In this document: piece by piece, positions 46,183 through 57,224 of the stretch
How positions within the stretch are numbered: the stretch's first letter is position 1
How the letters are laid out: each line of letters opens with the position of its first letter
Assembly (NCBI RefSeq): GCF_010093535.1
Contig: NW_022985205.1
Span: forward strand, 348,161 to 412,160
DNA from: Lindgomyces ingoldianus
Taxonomy: Eukaryota > Ascomycota > Dothideomycetes > Pleosporales > Lindgomycetaceae
Direction: 5' to 3'
Length of the DNA stretch: 64,000 nt
Made by a program: the position numbers and the translations under genes
Notes under the pieces: generated by a model
What the model was told of the DNA's origin: nothing
The model's database searches: none
Seen by the model: only the letters and a program-made list of their open reading frames with translations

Positions 46183-47730
46183 TTACACTTTGAGCCCCAA
46201 GTCCTCGGCATATGGTAGCAGGAAGAGATCACCGACCGCGGATACTGAGGCTTTGTTGTCGAGTAATGATTTGGCGGCCTGTAGCGAACATTAGTATATG
46301 AGATATGGGAAAATGATTGGGGGTTGGGGTTGTCCTACCTCCTTGACCTTTGCCTCCGAAACACCGTCAATGGCCTTCGCAACTTCATCAATCTGGTAAG
46401 CCTTGCTGCCATGCACCAAGCCCGCGCCAGTAAGCTCGAGACCAGCGAGTATGTCCTGGCCGTGCTCCAGCTCCTTGAACTTGGCAGCCGCCTTTGCCTT
46501 CTGGATTTCCTCCTTGGTAATCTCGCCGGCGGCGACCTTCTTGATGGTTTCCACGGCGGCAACTGCAGTCTTTCGGACGTTGGCTCCGGAGCCGGTGATT
46601 GTGGTGTAGAGCAGACCTGCGTCAGAGTAGATGGCACTTGTAGTTTTGACGTGGGTGCTCGGGGATGCAGCAGCCTTGGAAAGGAGAGAGAAGCCAGGAG
46701 ACCACTTGATGCTTGACTGGCCGCCGAGTAGAGATCCGAGGACGGCAATTTCAGGCTTGTAAAACTGGCCGGTAGAGGAGCTTGAGCCAGGGAATGCAAT
46801 GACCATTGCATTACCACCGTCGTGGGCAATACGCTCTTCTCCTCCGAAGTACTTTGACGGTGCTCCGCCGGGGACTTCGCCTGAAAATGAGGCAGGTGCA
46901 TTGTCGAAGAACTGGTCTACCCATTTCGCAAGCTCGGCCTGCTCGGCGCCATTGGCAACTATGGCGAAGTTGGGCTTGGCGTAGGCATACTTGGAGAAGG
47001 CCTCGATAGTGTCTGGGTCGAGGTATTTGGTGTAGGGAGTGGGGGCGGCGGATGCGGTGGGGGTCCCGAGACCACGGTGGAAAGCGAGGCTGTGGGCGGA
47101 GTTGACGGCCATGTCGACTGGGCTGGCCAGGAATTTCTTGTGGGCCATGTGGATGAGGGGAATGACTTCTTCGTTGAAGGCCCACGCTAGAGCTGTCAAT
47201 CATTTGCACTTCAACTGGACGGCCAAATAGACATACGGAGATATTTTGTCGAAGAGGCAACCTCCCCGAGGAGCTCAACAAAGTAGGGCAGGTCATCGCG
47301 GAGGAACTTAGCTTCGAGGATGAGATTCTCGCGGGTGTGGTAGGCATTCAATTCGGCTCCAAGAAGCTCGGACTCGCGGACAATGCGCAATGTCGACCTT
47401 CGTTCGGTGCTCTGCAGCCCAATTGAGCGTCAGCGAAGCTCCGTCAAGGAGTAGTGTTGCTCAATGGCATACCCGGAATGCGAACTGCTCCAGTCCTTCC
47501 GTCAGCCCAGGAAGCGGCTGGTATCGGGTGCCGGCCTTGGACACCAGTGCCAGCGTCGTGGTGGGTCCGGCGAAGTCTCTGCTCGCAAACTTGACGCCCT
47601 TGGCCTCGCCCGACTGGTACTGGAACGATCCTGAGGCCGGGGCAGCGAGCCCTCGGCGCTGTGCCGGGTGGGCGGCTTGCCGTCGAAGAGCACGCTGCGC
47701 GCCGCGGCACACAGTCGAACGGGGAAACAT
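46183..47730 (-). CDS. QCR2: Cytochrome bc1 core protein 2
   Basis: complement(join(46183..46278,46339..47186,47237..47411,47473..47730)) gives 458 residues; three introns (60, 50, 61 nt) keep phase. The Arg-rich, acid-free N-terminus (MFPRSTVCRGAQRALRRQ) is a mitochondrial presequence. The M16-type fold follows: SKAGTRYQPLPGLTEGLEQFAF, ESELLGAELNAYHTRENLILEAKFL, and the second half with GTPTASAAPT, AKFKELEHGQD. The zinc motif HxxEH of active M16 peptidases is absent, as expected for core 2. It is a structural subunit of respiratory complex III in the inner membrane. Divergent from RPC82. Confidence 0.9.
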
Positions 47731-48027
47731 GGTGGAGCGGGCGCCGTGCTGCGGGGCTGGGAGGCGTGAGGGGCGGACAATGGATGGAATTGGGAGCTGT
47801 GAATCGAGATGGGGTGAAGGTTCATGATCTCAGGCCTGAGCGATTTGCTCGGGTGCTAACCCTACGGGTAATTGTCGGCCAAACCCCGCCAGATTTCCGC
47901 CTTCACTGAAAGGCCTTCAATTTCTCTCTTCGAATTGCTCTTCATCACTCCCCCATTCTCTCTTTCTCCATGTCGCGACGGAGGGAGCCGTGCTGCCTCG
48001 AGATATAGCCTCCCTTTTCTTCTTACC
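47731..48027. promoter_or_regulatory. Shared divergent promoter, QCR2 / RPC82
   Basis: 297 bp between divergent starts, with CT-rich stretches on the RPC82 side. No defined element recognised. Confidence 0.5.
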
Positions 48028-50447
48028 ATGCCTCCGCTCCAGCGCGATCCCCCAGTAAGCTACCTCTGGTGTCAAGTGGGGATGAATCACAGCTAACGAG
48101 CCCCAGATTCTGCAGGAGCTCTGCATTCTTCTTGTTAACGACCAGTATGGCGAGCTCGCGTCGGTAAGTGCTTACTGCTCTGTCCCTGAAGTGTCGCGAA
48201 TTCTGCCCCACCTGTCGCGACTTCACCCTCCGGAAGCTCAGCGTGAATGTGTCCAGCTCACTCTCCCCCAGAAAGTCTTTTCTGTCCTCTGTCGAACGGG
48301 CCGATCCACCCTCGCAGCACTTGCCCGTGCCTCTTATCTAACCGGAAAGCAAATCAAACATGGTCTTGTCACCCTCATCCAGCAGCACCTCATCTTCCAC
48401 TACGCCGCCGACCCCCGTGTTACCTTCTATGAAATCGATTGGCAGCAGGCGTATTCTCTGCTTCGCTATGGGCGAATGGCTTCGATGATTGAACACCGCT
48501 ATGGCAAGAAGGCCTCCAACATCCTTCTCAACCTCGTGACATTTGGCCACGCTAGCGTAGCAGACTTGAACAACGCCTATTTCCCGCCTCCAGACACGGA
48601 TAGCGACAACGAATCGGAGGACGGAGAAGCCAATGGCAGTACACTACCGAAGGCTGCAGCGTATGGTATTGAAGGATCGGCAGAAACCTCGAGCAAAATC
48701 GGCCTAGCTACACTGACTAATGGGGGAAGCGCCGCCGTTAATGGCAGGCGCCAAGAGCTTCCGGATGAATTGGAAGTCGCGAACCATTCCCTTCATTCTC
48801 TTACGAATGGCGATGGACCAATGACGAACAGTGGTTCCAAAACAAATGGGGCTAAGAAGGAAAACACCTTCCTTCCTAATAATAATGTCGCGAACAGCTC
48901 TGTGAACAATAAGGCGAAGAGAGTGTCAGACACTAACGCCTCGCATGACCACGAGATGGCCGACGCTGAGGAGGATGAAAACAACATTCGCACTATTGCA
49001 GAGCTTCATGAGCTAATCCACCTCCTAATGTTGAATGGATGGATCGTCAGAGTCAATGCAGCCCACTACCTTTCACCTGGTGATACCCATGAAATTGCGC
49101 GACAAGAGATCCTCGAAGAGGAATATCATGGCAATATGCCCACTGGAACAAAAGACAAAGATAATCTTGTAGGGCAAGTTGCACGGCGCAAGCGGAGGAT
49201 CCGTGACGAGGCGCTGGCAGCACCACACTGCCAGTCTCGCAAGCGTAAACGCGAGGACCGGGAGCTCGATCGGTCGAGCAAGCGCCTGAAAACGATGGGC
49301 GTGGACCAGTGGACTCCTAGAAACCACCCAGGCCCTCAAGATGATGTCCCTGAGCTTGATGTAAGATGCCAGGCTTGGTAATGAATCTTTCACTTATAGC
49401 TTGTAGGAAACCCTTGTCGTCCGTGTCAACATGGAGAAACTTTCTGTCGCCATGCGCACTGAACACCTTGTCCGTCTTGTCGAGAAGCGACTCAGCAAAG
49501 TGACGGCCAAAATATACGAAGCTATGCTCTGGACGCTCGAATACAACCAGCCGCGTTGCTACGAGCCATGGCCAGATCCCTACGTTCGTCCGGATCCTGC
49601 TGCTGCTACCTATGTGGATCCCAGCCTGCTCATCACTGCAAAAGATATTGTCAAGATCCTCAGCAGGCATCTTGACCTCTGTGAAGGGCTTGACCCAGAG
49701 GCCGTGTTAGAGGTCGTCCCCGGTCACCGCATTGAAGAAAAAGGGAACATCGCACCGCCTATAAAACCATTTGATATCCCCTTCAAACAGAGACTCCAAT
49801 TGATCGAGAAACACATCTGGCAACTCTCCTTTGACCCGTTCAACTTCGTCACCTGGCACTCCAGTCTCAATGGCAAATGCACTGAATGGCACATCGAATA
49901 CGACAAAATCGCGAAAACAATGATTCAGCGCGAAGTCGACAACACCATTGGGACGAGGGCAGATAAGCTAGGTGTGAAGTTGGTCCGAGCGCTCAAAAAG
50001 AAGGGAAGACTGGACGAAATGGAGATGGGCGAGGCAATGATGATGAATCCGAATGATATTCGGGCCATCGTTTCTGATCTAGCTATGAAAGGCTTCGTCC
50101 AGACACAAGAGATTCCTAAGGTTGATCGTCGAGAGTCTAAGCTCTCGTGGCACTTGGCGTGGTTTGATCTGCAGCGTACGCGCGAAAAACTGCTGCATGA
50201 TACCTACAAAGGTATGGTTCGCCTAATGCAGCGTCTGGCATTCGAGAAGGAGCAAGTGAAGGAGCTGCTGGCGAAAGCGGAGCGATCAGATGTCGTTGGC
50301 AACGAAGACAAGTATCTTAGTCCAGGCGAGAGAGAAGCATTGAAAAGGTTCCAAGGGGTAGAAGAGGCTCTTTGGGTTCAGTTAGGCCGAGAAGACGAGC
50401 TTGTCGCCATTTTGCGGGACTTTGTTGGGCCTTTCGTGAGTGTTTAG
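48028..50447 (+). CDS. RPC82: RNA polymerase III subunit Rpc82 (C82)
   Basis: join(48028..48054,48107..48163,48272..49360,49407..50447) gives 737 residues. Exon 1 has nine codons (MPPLQRDPP). Intron 2 (108 nt) ends at the pyrimidine-rich CTCTCCCCCAG, joining YGELAS to KVFSVLCRTGRSTL as the family requires; closer AG sites give poorer joins. The winged-helix core follows: SYLTGKQIKHGLVTLIQQHLIFHY, ASMIEHRYGKKASNILLNLVTFGH, later EIARQEILEEEYHG and the C-terminal LSKVTAKIYEAMLW and WHLAWFDLQRTREKLLHDTY. A low-complexity Asn/Ser/Thr insertion near 170-310 makes it longer than most family members. With C34 and C31 it forms the Pol III initiation subcomplex. Confidence 0.9.
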
Positions 50448-51051
50448 GGGGTGGACTACTTAGTGCATATCTGGAAAACATGCGTTGGCTTTTCGTTGCG
50501 GGTTTGGGAGATTTTTGGGACTGTTGTACGTTCTTGAGAGGTGGTTGCTTCAGTGCGGAGATGGACTGGCGTCTCGTGGCATTTGGGATTGCATAGCTAC
50601 TGAAATACCCCTGCATATCAAGGAGTTCTCTGATCATAAGTTGATAGCCATTGTTTGATTGGTGTAGGCTTTGGATCGCAAATGCAATTAAGGTAATATA
50701 CAACACCAGGCTTACCCAGCTCAACTGATTAGAAGTTCCTGTACCAGCGCCAGCATTTCTCCAACGTATCGCACCAGAATACCTGCTACTAGCTACGTAG
50801 CTGTACGGAATAACCCTTTGTGTAGCGCTATACACGCCTACTAACTCCCCCAAAAAATTATACAGAGCTGTGCGCTGCATGTGCTGCTTCTCTTGTACAA
50901 CCTTGTTTCGTAATGCCTGACTTAGGGATCTGAGCACTGGGATTTGCCTTCTAGTTCTGAGATCCTTAGTGAATTGGTTAGTCACGTTTCTAGTTAGACT
51001 AGATACAGTTAGTGCCATCGCCTTGGTAGCCTCTCTGCACCTTCTTCTCAC
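50317..51051 (-). CDS. Possible 244-residue membrane protein overlapping RPC82 3' end
   Basis: A 735 nt open frame on the strand opposite RPC82; its last 131 bases overlap the RPC82 coding end antisense. The N-terminal part outside the overlap looks protein-like: SSLTRNVTNQFTKDLRTRRQ, then a hydrophobic segment WVSLVLYITLIAFAIQSL. The Ser/Lys/Pro-rich tail lies mostly over or near the RPC82 exon and is probably incidental. A later ATG at 51015 may be the better start. No family is recognised, so this may be a species-restricted gene or a chance frame. Confidence 0.3.
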   Translation of the reverse strand: MRRRCREATKAMALTVSSLTRNVTNQFTKDLRTRRQIPVLRSLSQALRNKVVQEKQHMQRTALYNFLGELVGVYSATQRVIPYSYVASSRYSGAIRWRNAGAGTGTSNQLSWVSLVLYITLIAFAIQSLHQSNNGYQLMIRELLDMQGYFSSYAIPNATRRQSISALKQPPLKNVQQSQKSPKPATKSQRMFSRYALSSPPPKHSRKAQQSPAKWRQARLLGLTEPKEPLLPLGTFSMLLSRLD

Positions 51052-52784
51052 ATACGCACTTCACATCTTCATACTCACGGAGCCACAATTTCCAATGGCC
51101 TTTCCAGATCTCCCTCTGGAACTCGTCCACCGCATTCCTGTTCAGGCCCTGAGAGTCCATATCCTGAGCCGAGCCTTGTGACTCCGAGCTGTTAATAGTA
51201 AATCCAGCATCCCAATCGTCAAGAGTTCTTCTTGCTTGATTGATGTTGGCATGAGAGCATGGATTTTCGCTGATGATATACCACTCGCGCTTTTCACTTC
51301 AGACATGCTTGATTGCGAAAAGTGTTGAAAGGCGCTCAGAGACCCACATGAGGCTCAGAGCTGGCGGGGTATCTTTCATATTAAGCTTTTAGAGGCACGC
51401 TCTACTTTTTTCTTCTTTTTTTTTTTTCACCTTATCAGGGAAATCGCTTGGCCCTTTAGTCGAACGACTAGGCAGCGCTCTACAGTTACATATTAAAGCT
51501 TTGCGAATACCCGTGAGTTAGACGGAAAGGGGCGGCAAGAAGAGGCAATCAAATCCCGATGCCTCCTTATCTTGCAACTCTTGCGGTGATCTTCAAGACC
51601 AAGATGCGGCGAAGAAAATAGTAGACACAAAGTTTGATTCAGGGACCTTTCCCCTATTTTGATATTATCGGCCAACCGAAATGCTTCGATGTCCAGACCC
51701 TCTCTCAGCTTCGCGGATACTAGAATCGCCGCCTTCTGGGGAGCGCCTGCAGGTGGAAGCTTCTTCACCATTTTTCACATTTTTAGGTTATTCCAAAGCA
51801 TATCAACAACCTTCACGCTATTTTACCAAATTTACCCCAAAAAGTCAGATCTCTGTCACGCTCCAGTAGAAAGAAAGAGGACCACTTCTGCTTTAAAAAC
51901 ACATTCTCATTTTCCGAAGACATATCAAAATCAAGCAAAGCTCAATTTTACAGCAGAAGTCAGCGCCTGCAAAAAAATCGGAGGAAAAAGGGGACTTTAT
52001 GAATTGCATATCGCATGTGCAGTTTACAGTTCCTGTTTTCCTCCTCGGCGAAGATTTCCAAGTAGCGGGATCATTACGAAATTATCCGATGCCTAGGATC
52101 CTCGCGTAGTGCGCAGAGAAATTAGACTTGTCCTTCCATGGCGCAGGATCTAGTGGGTTTTTACCTTTATATGGTTATGAAAAGCATCACTTTTGAAGCT
52201 TGTCGTTGATGAAAAGTATTGAACTTCTCCGTGCTTAAAAGCTCACACAAAGTGCTGGAGGACTCGAGAGAGACGGTGGTTTCTACTGAAATTGGGACAA
52301 TATAGTTGTATTGGAGTGTTCCAAACAATACGGAAAGGGGTTAGTTGGACTATGAATTACAGATTTTTCAATAGTAACTTTTGTAGAATGGAGCGTCGTG
52401 GATTCGGCAACGGAGTGCGCCATAACACACTTTCTTACCGTTGTTTTTGGCGAATTATAGAGAAATGGAGTTTAGGGAGCAAACGGTCATCAACATGGTA
52501 TGTAACGGCTTGGATGGTTAATCCCGGCGTAAAAGTTTGTTTAGGGACTTACAAACCAACCGAGGGACATGCAGGTTGCAGGGATCGCTTTATCATCTGG
52601 CAGCATATACCCATAATGTCAAGAGCTAGGTGATTCTGGAATCTATGGAGTGTATCTTGGCCCATATCCAGCAGCTAGAGACGAGAAATAGACGAAGAAA
52701 TCCCGGTCGAGTCATACCCTTAATGCACCTGTTTGGACGTACATCCGTCCTGTTAAAAGCCCTTATATCGCATCCAGGAGCAGC
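51052..52784. other. Gene-poor island, left part
   Basis: About 1.7 kb. A T-rich tract lies at 51405-51430. Frames such as 51659-52096 and 52292-52633 (plus) are open but lack motifs and have odd composition. No RNA gene found. Confidence 0.35.
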
Positions 52785-53640
52785 GCTTCCAACCGTACGT
52801 AATACGATTCGACTCGACCAAATCCGGCACGTTACGTCTGACTTTCTTAGTACGTTTCTACTATACGATTGACATGAGGACCACTTACGAGTCTCAACCG
52901 TAACGATTGAGAATCCTTGTACGGCTTAACGACTTGGCAGAAGTTACGACGTAACGCTGGAACAAATATGATCTGAGAGAGCTGAGAGCTTAGTAAATTG
53001 CCCTCTAGCAGAGCCAGTTCTTCTGCAATAGAGAGGCGGTTCCTGTTAAGGTGGCAAGTCCTTCTCCTACTCGCAGTCATAGGACGTACACGGGATAGAG
53101 AGGAAATCAAGGGCGATTTTAAAGAGCGTGGGGTAGGAGAAACGTCCTGCTTTTGTCCACCATGTGAGAGGATCTGCGAACAAGGGGCTGTTATCCTTAG
53201 CTATAGCAAAGTCCTCCTAATAAGAGTTATAATATTGCTGCAACTCTAAGGTTTTCTAATGCCTTTTATATAAGCAATTGCTAGTAAGAGAGAATAGCAA
53301 ATTATAACTTAAGGACAATATTAAGGGCAAAAAGTTAACTGTTTGCATAAGATCTAATACCCTAGCCCCCCTCTCTAACGCGTTCTTGCTTGTAGCACAC
53401 AACAGAGTTTTCACCAATTGTTACTCAAAAACGCCCCCTCAAACGCCCTCCCAACGCTTGCCCATAGATGTCTAATCAGGTCCTATATTACTAGGAAAAA
53501 TCGACTTTCTGAGACGTATTACGGACTGTAAGGGGACCTCTCTCAGTCGTACGTTACGATTGACAATCCTCTTACGTTTGTACGGCTCACGTGACCGTAG
53601 CTATTCACTTTTCTGAGTCGTAGTACGTACGGTTGGAAGC
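52785..53640. mobile_element. MITE-like element with terminal inverted repeats
   Basis: The left end reads GCTTCCAACCGTACGTA followed by ATACGATTCGACTC. The right end (53612-53640), read on the minus strand, is GCTTCCAACCGTACGTA followed by CTACGACTCAG. These are near-perfect inverted repeats of about 28 bp at the ends of an 856 bp segment. Inside, a motif like CGTWACGATTGASAATCCT...TGTACGGCT occurs near both ends (about 52900-52928 and 53551-53588) in the same orientation. The segment is crowded with TACG/CGTA words, and its centre (53260-53340) is AT-rich. No transposase frame is present, so it would be non-autonomous. I could not confirm a target-site duplication. The superfamily is unknown. 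Confidence 0.6.
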
Positions 53641-54824
53641 CCTGTCCAGGAGTCCAAGAGTTTCGGACCTTACCCCAATATCTAACCATTTAGATATAAG
53701 AACGTAGCAACGGCTGCCTCATTCTCATCCGTGTTCTCGGTTTCGAAATTTCCCTTCATCGTTTATGCTTCAGAGGTGGTATTCCATGTCATGGTTCCCA
53801 GTGTGAAAAGTTTGCCAAACTCCCAAGGCCTAGTCATGTGGCCAAGTAATTCCAACCATATAACTCCAAGAATCAACAAAGTATCAATCATAGAAGCTCA
53901 CGAGGCAGCTTTAGACGCCTGAAAATCGAAGAGTTTCTAGGTCTGGACTAAACTGCATGTAGGTTCTGAGAGGTATTTTTAGGTCCACCACCGGATCCCC
54001 ATAATTGGGGATTCCAACGGATTTTAGCCACTTAATGGGGTCCGTAAATCTAGAGCAAGACCCACATAGATTGTTTTGGGCCCATTTAGGAGGCGACTCC
54101 TAAACGCTAACGTTCTTACCTTCATCTCGGGCTAAGAAGGAGGATGCAAGACACAGGCCCAAGATCATAGGTTGACAGTGAACGCTATTTAGCTCGGCGA
54201 GAGCCATTGTTCGAATTGGTGTGAAATTTGAAATCCTCAAGGACCGGAAGACTGGGCTCCAATCAGATCCAGGCATACATCCGGAAGAACACATTTTCAA
54301 CGATTTCCAGAGAGGGAGCCCCGCCCATCGTAGCAAAGAAGAGGTGATTATAGAAATTCGTAACATTCTTGCAAGCTTCCCAGATTTGTTCCAGGAAATG
54401 CAGAGATCCATACAGCACATGTCGCTGTCTGGTTCCTGTTTTTAATTCTTTTCGAACAACCGAGAGTGCATAACGCGTTATGAGTTGTGGTAACAAAATT
54501 TCCAGATATTTTAGAACCGAGTCTTATTGTTTTCGGGCTCCCCATGTTGCTGAAGGATGGAGGGGGGAAGGGATTCCAGGGATGTTGGCCGCTGAACTCT
54601 GGATCCGACAAGAATGGGGAGGGGGTAGGATGGTTCGCACATGTTCCAATTTCTAAAATATTTGTGCCAGGGTGATGCAGTAGAAGATGTAGAGAGCAAG
54701 GAAAAGTGGAAGAAAGGGTAGTCATATATACTTGACTTCCATAAGCCTCTGCCACCTGCCCCTTACCCAACCTCCAGTCATCGTTCCCCCGTAAGCACCC
54801 TACGACAAACACTCCAACCCCACC
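53641..54824. other. Gene-poor island, right part
   Basis: About 1.2 kb left of the transporter stop. A plus-strand frame at about 54185-54445 reads like real protein (EILKDRKTGLQSDPGIHPEE, IRNILASFPDLFQEMQ) but has no motif and no clear start context; it may be a gene fragment. The rest shows nothing. Confidence 0.35.
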
Positions 54825-56802
54825 CTACGCTTGAACCTTCTCCTCGTCCTCAGGAACATGCTCAACCGTCGCTTCCACCTTCTCCGTCATCAACTCTTTC
54901 ACACCCCTCAAACACGCCACCGCGACCAACGCCAGCACCACAAACGGAATCACGCTCGCCCAACCCAACCGGTAAGCCCTCGCATACGACCAATGGCTCG
55001 CATTCATCACCGCAGCCATGATCTCAGGCGTAGCGCCCGGCACCGTCTCTACGCCACCTTCCGCAAGAGACGCCAATAGATTAGGCACAGAGGATTCTGG
55101 AAGCCCTGCGGCGATTGCAGCAGAGGACACGTCATTCGCGTAGTGCGAATTAATTCGCCCATTCACAATTGCGGATATGACAGCTGAACCAAACGCCCCT
55201 CCGATCGCGCGGGCAGAAAACGCGAGGCCCGTAGCTGTGGAAAGGAAGGCGTGGGGAGCGGTAAATTGCACGCAAGCGACTAGTAACGTCAATGGCCCCG
55301 ATTGGCCGATGCCAGAAAGAACATTGAGTCCGATTTGCGCTTTGTTCCATGTGGGTTTGATGCATGCGTAAGAGATAGTGACGACGAGGAAGATGGTAAA
55401 AGTCGCGATGAGGGGAGTTTTCATATCCTTGTATTTCGTGGCGTAGAGGGTGATTGGGATGGAGAAGACGAGGGAGGGGAGGACGTAGCTTAGTTGGCGG
55501 ATGGATATGTCCCACGCGTTGTTTTCGAAGCCGAGATTGAGAACGATTTGGGGGGTGACGGAGTTCACGGCAGAGTAGAAGATCCAGCTATACATTATGA
55601 GCGGGGTTTCCTCAACACTGGAGAAGTACTTGCCCTTCAACTGCAAATGCGAATACAGAGAGAATGAAATTCTGACCATTTCGGAAGAAGACGTGAGCTA
55701 CGATGCCATCATCTCTGCCCTTCCATTCTGCTCTCGTTAGCTCGTCTTCCGCTAGGGTTGGCTATTGGGAAGTCTCACCATAAAGACAGAATACGACAAG
55801 AAGCCCAAGCCCGATTCCGAGTGGAGCAGCAACATGAGGGTCAGACCACGGATAGTCTCCCCCAGCCCAATTGAGGCCAAGAAGCATGAGAGTCGCGGAG
55901 CAGATGAATAGGAATGAACCAATCGGATCACAAGCCCACACATACTCCGAGAACTTCATCTTTGGGTAGTCTGACCGCTTCTGGGGCCAATAGAACGCTA
56001 GAAGCCCGACAGATGTAGCGGCATGGAACGCGGCCTGCATCCAGAATATGTCTCTCCAGCCGCCTTGATTTGCGTTCGTTACACCTCCTGCACCCACACC
56101 GCCGACGCTGTATCAATCAGTACGAGATGTTGAAGGGGCGGCGAATTGCTTACAGACCACCCACAGCTCCCCCCAAGAATGCAAAACCATTTGCCAGTGC
56201 GCGGTACTTTAGCGGTAGAATCTCTGATGGAATGGCCTGGACAATTGAAATCGTGGCCAAAGTGATTCCAATCAAGATACCACCTCCAATGAGCATGTTC
56301 ATTGAGGTTGCCTTTGCACACACCACGGCGCCCACAAAGGCGATGAGAGGCGGGATACTCGCAAGATACTTTCGGTCCAGCACATCGGAGAGCCGACCCA
56401 CAAGCGGCGAGAGAACGCTTTGCATGAGGAGAGGGCCCTTGACGGGTTGGTCATGAACTTCATGCTGTATGGAAGGGATCTCACCTGGATGATCCATCCG
56501 GCTATAGCAGGCTCTCCAAGGTCGCGAATGATGAAAGCAATCAAGCTTCCTGCGGCCACGACGACATAAACTTGAGCCATAATGCTAGCAGACGTCAATG
56601 AGGGAATCGCGATAGGTGAGTAACAATCTTACGCGAAGCATGTGATGAAGACGACGAGCCACGATCTCCACGACAGATTGATATGCCTGGCATTTTCAGT
56701 TGCTTCCTGTTCTATGGGAACAATGTGGGCATCATGAGAATGAGAGTGGCCTGAATGATTGACGGCCTCAACCTGATGAACCTCGTCGTTCTTCGCGTCC
56801 AT
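54825..56802 (-). CDS. MFS transporter, TRI12/siderophore-efflux type
   Basis: complement(join(54825..55587,55634..55727,55779..56107,56154..56437,56485..56584,56633..56802)) gives 579 residues. Four introns are GT-AG (46-51 nt). The fifth (55588-55633) is a GC-AG intron with the strong GCAAGT donor; it alone restores the frame (FAFAVEG to WIFYSAVNS). The fold has the 14-segment layout of the TRI12 family: GPLLMQSVLSPLVGRLSDVLDRKYL (motif A), GGGILIGITLAT, AIPSEILPLKYRALANG, EWKGRDDGIVAHVFFRN in the middle loop, and GLAFSARAIGGAFGSAVISAI (a late motif of proton antiporters). The N-terminal cytosolic part is His-rich (NHSGHSHSHDAH). It probably exports a toxin, siderophore or drug at the plasma membrane; the substrate is unknown. 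Confidence 0.85.
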
Positions 56803-57224
56803 GACGAGCAACGCAATGAAATGAAACGGCAAGGAGACAAAACTCGATAATTAGAAGTCTCTCCAAGTCTACATGGCGAAGGAGAATATTTATATCAGGC
56901 TGATCACACACCCGGATGAAAGACGTGGTTCGGCAGATGAACACGAGGGACAAGGCCATCGTCCAGACCGTGCAGAGAGGATCCACTCTCTTGGGAGAAG
57001 ATTTCCGGGGTGAAGCCGTGGGGCTCCATGATTTGACTGTGATTTGTGAGACGACGATGGTCGTAGTGTGCGGAGAGGTGGGACGAGCTTGCGTGCTTTG
57101 CTCCTTCTGGGCCAAGCGTCGGGAAGCTGCAAGGCTCTAACTGCCGAGTGAGGTCTGTTTGCTCTGTTTGCACTAAACACCGCGACCCTTTCCCAAACCT
57201 TTTATCCTGACTCGACTTTTCTTC
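56803..57224. promoter_or_regulatory. Shared divergent promoter, MFS transporter / TAD3
   Basis: 422 bp between divergent starts. No consensus operator recognised. Confidence 0.45.

Noticed and set aside
46335..47347. Long alternative frames over QCR2
   Set aside because: They are Arg/Ser-rich, lack motifs, and the third frame gives a perfect core-2 protein.
55600..55660. Frameshift or pseudogene call in the MFS transporter
   Set aside because: A GC-AG intron with a near-ideal donor explains the frame change exactly and yields a normal-length product.
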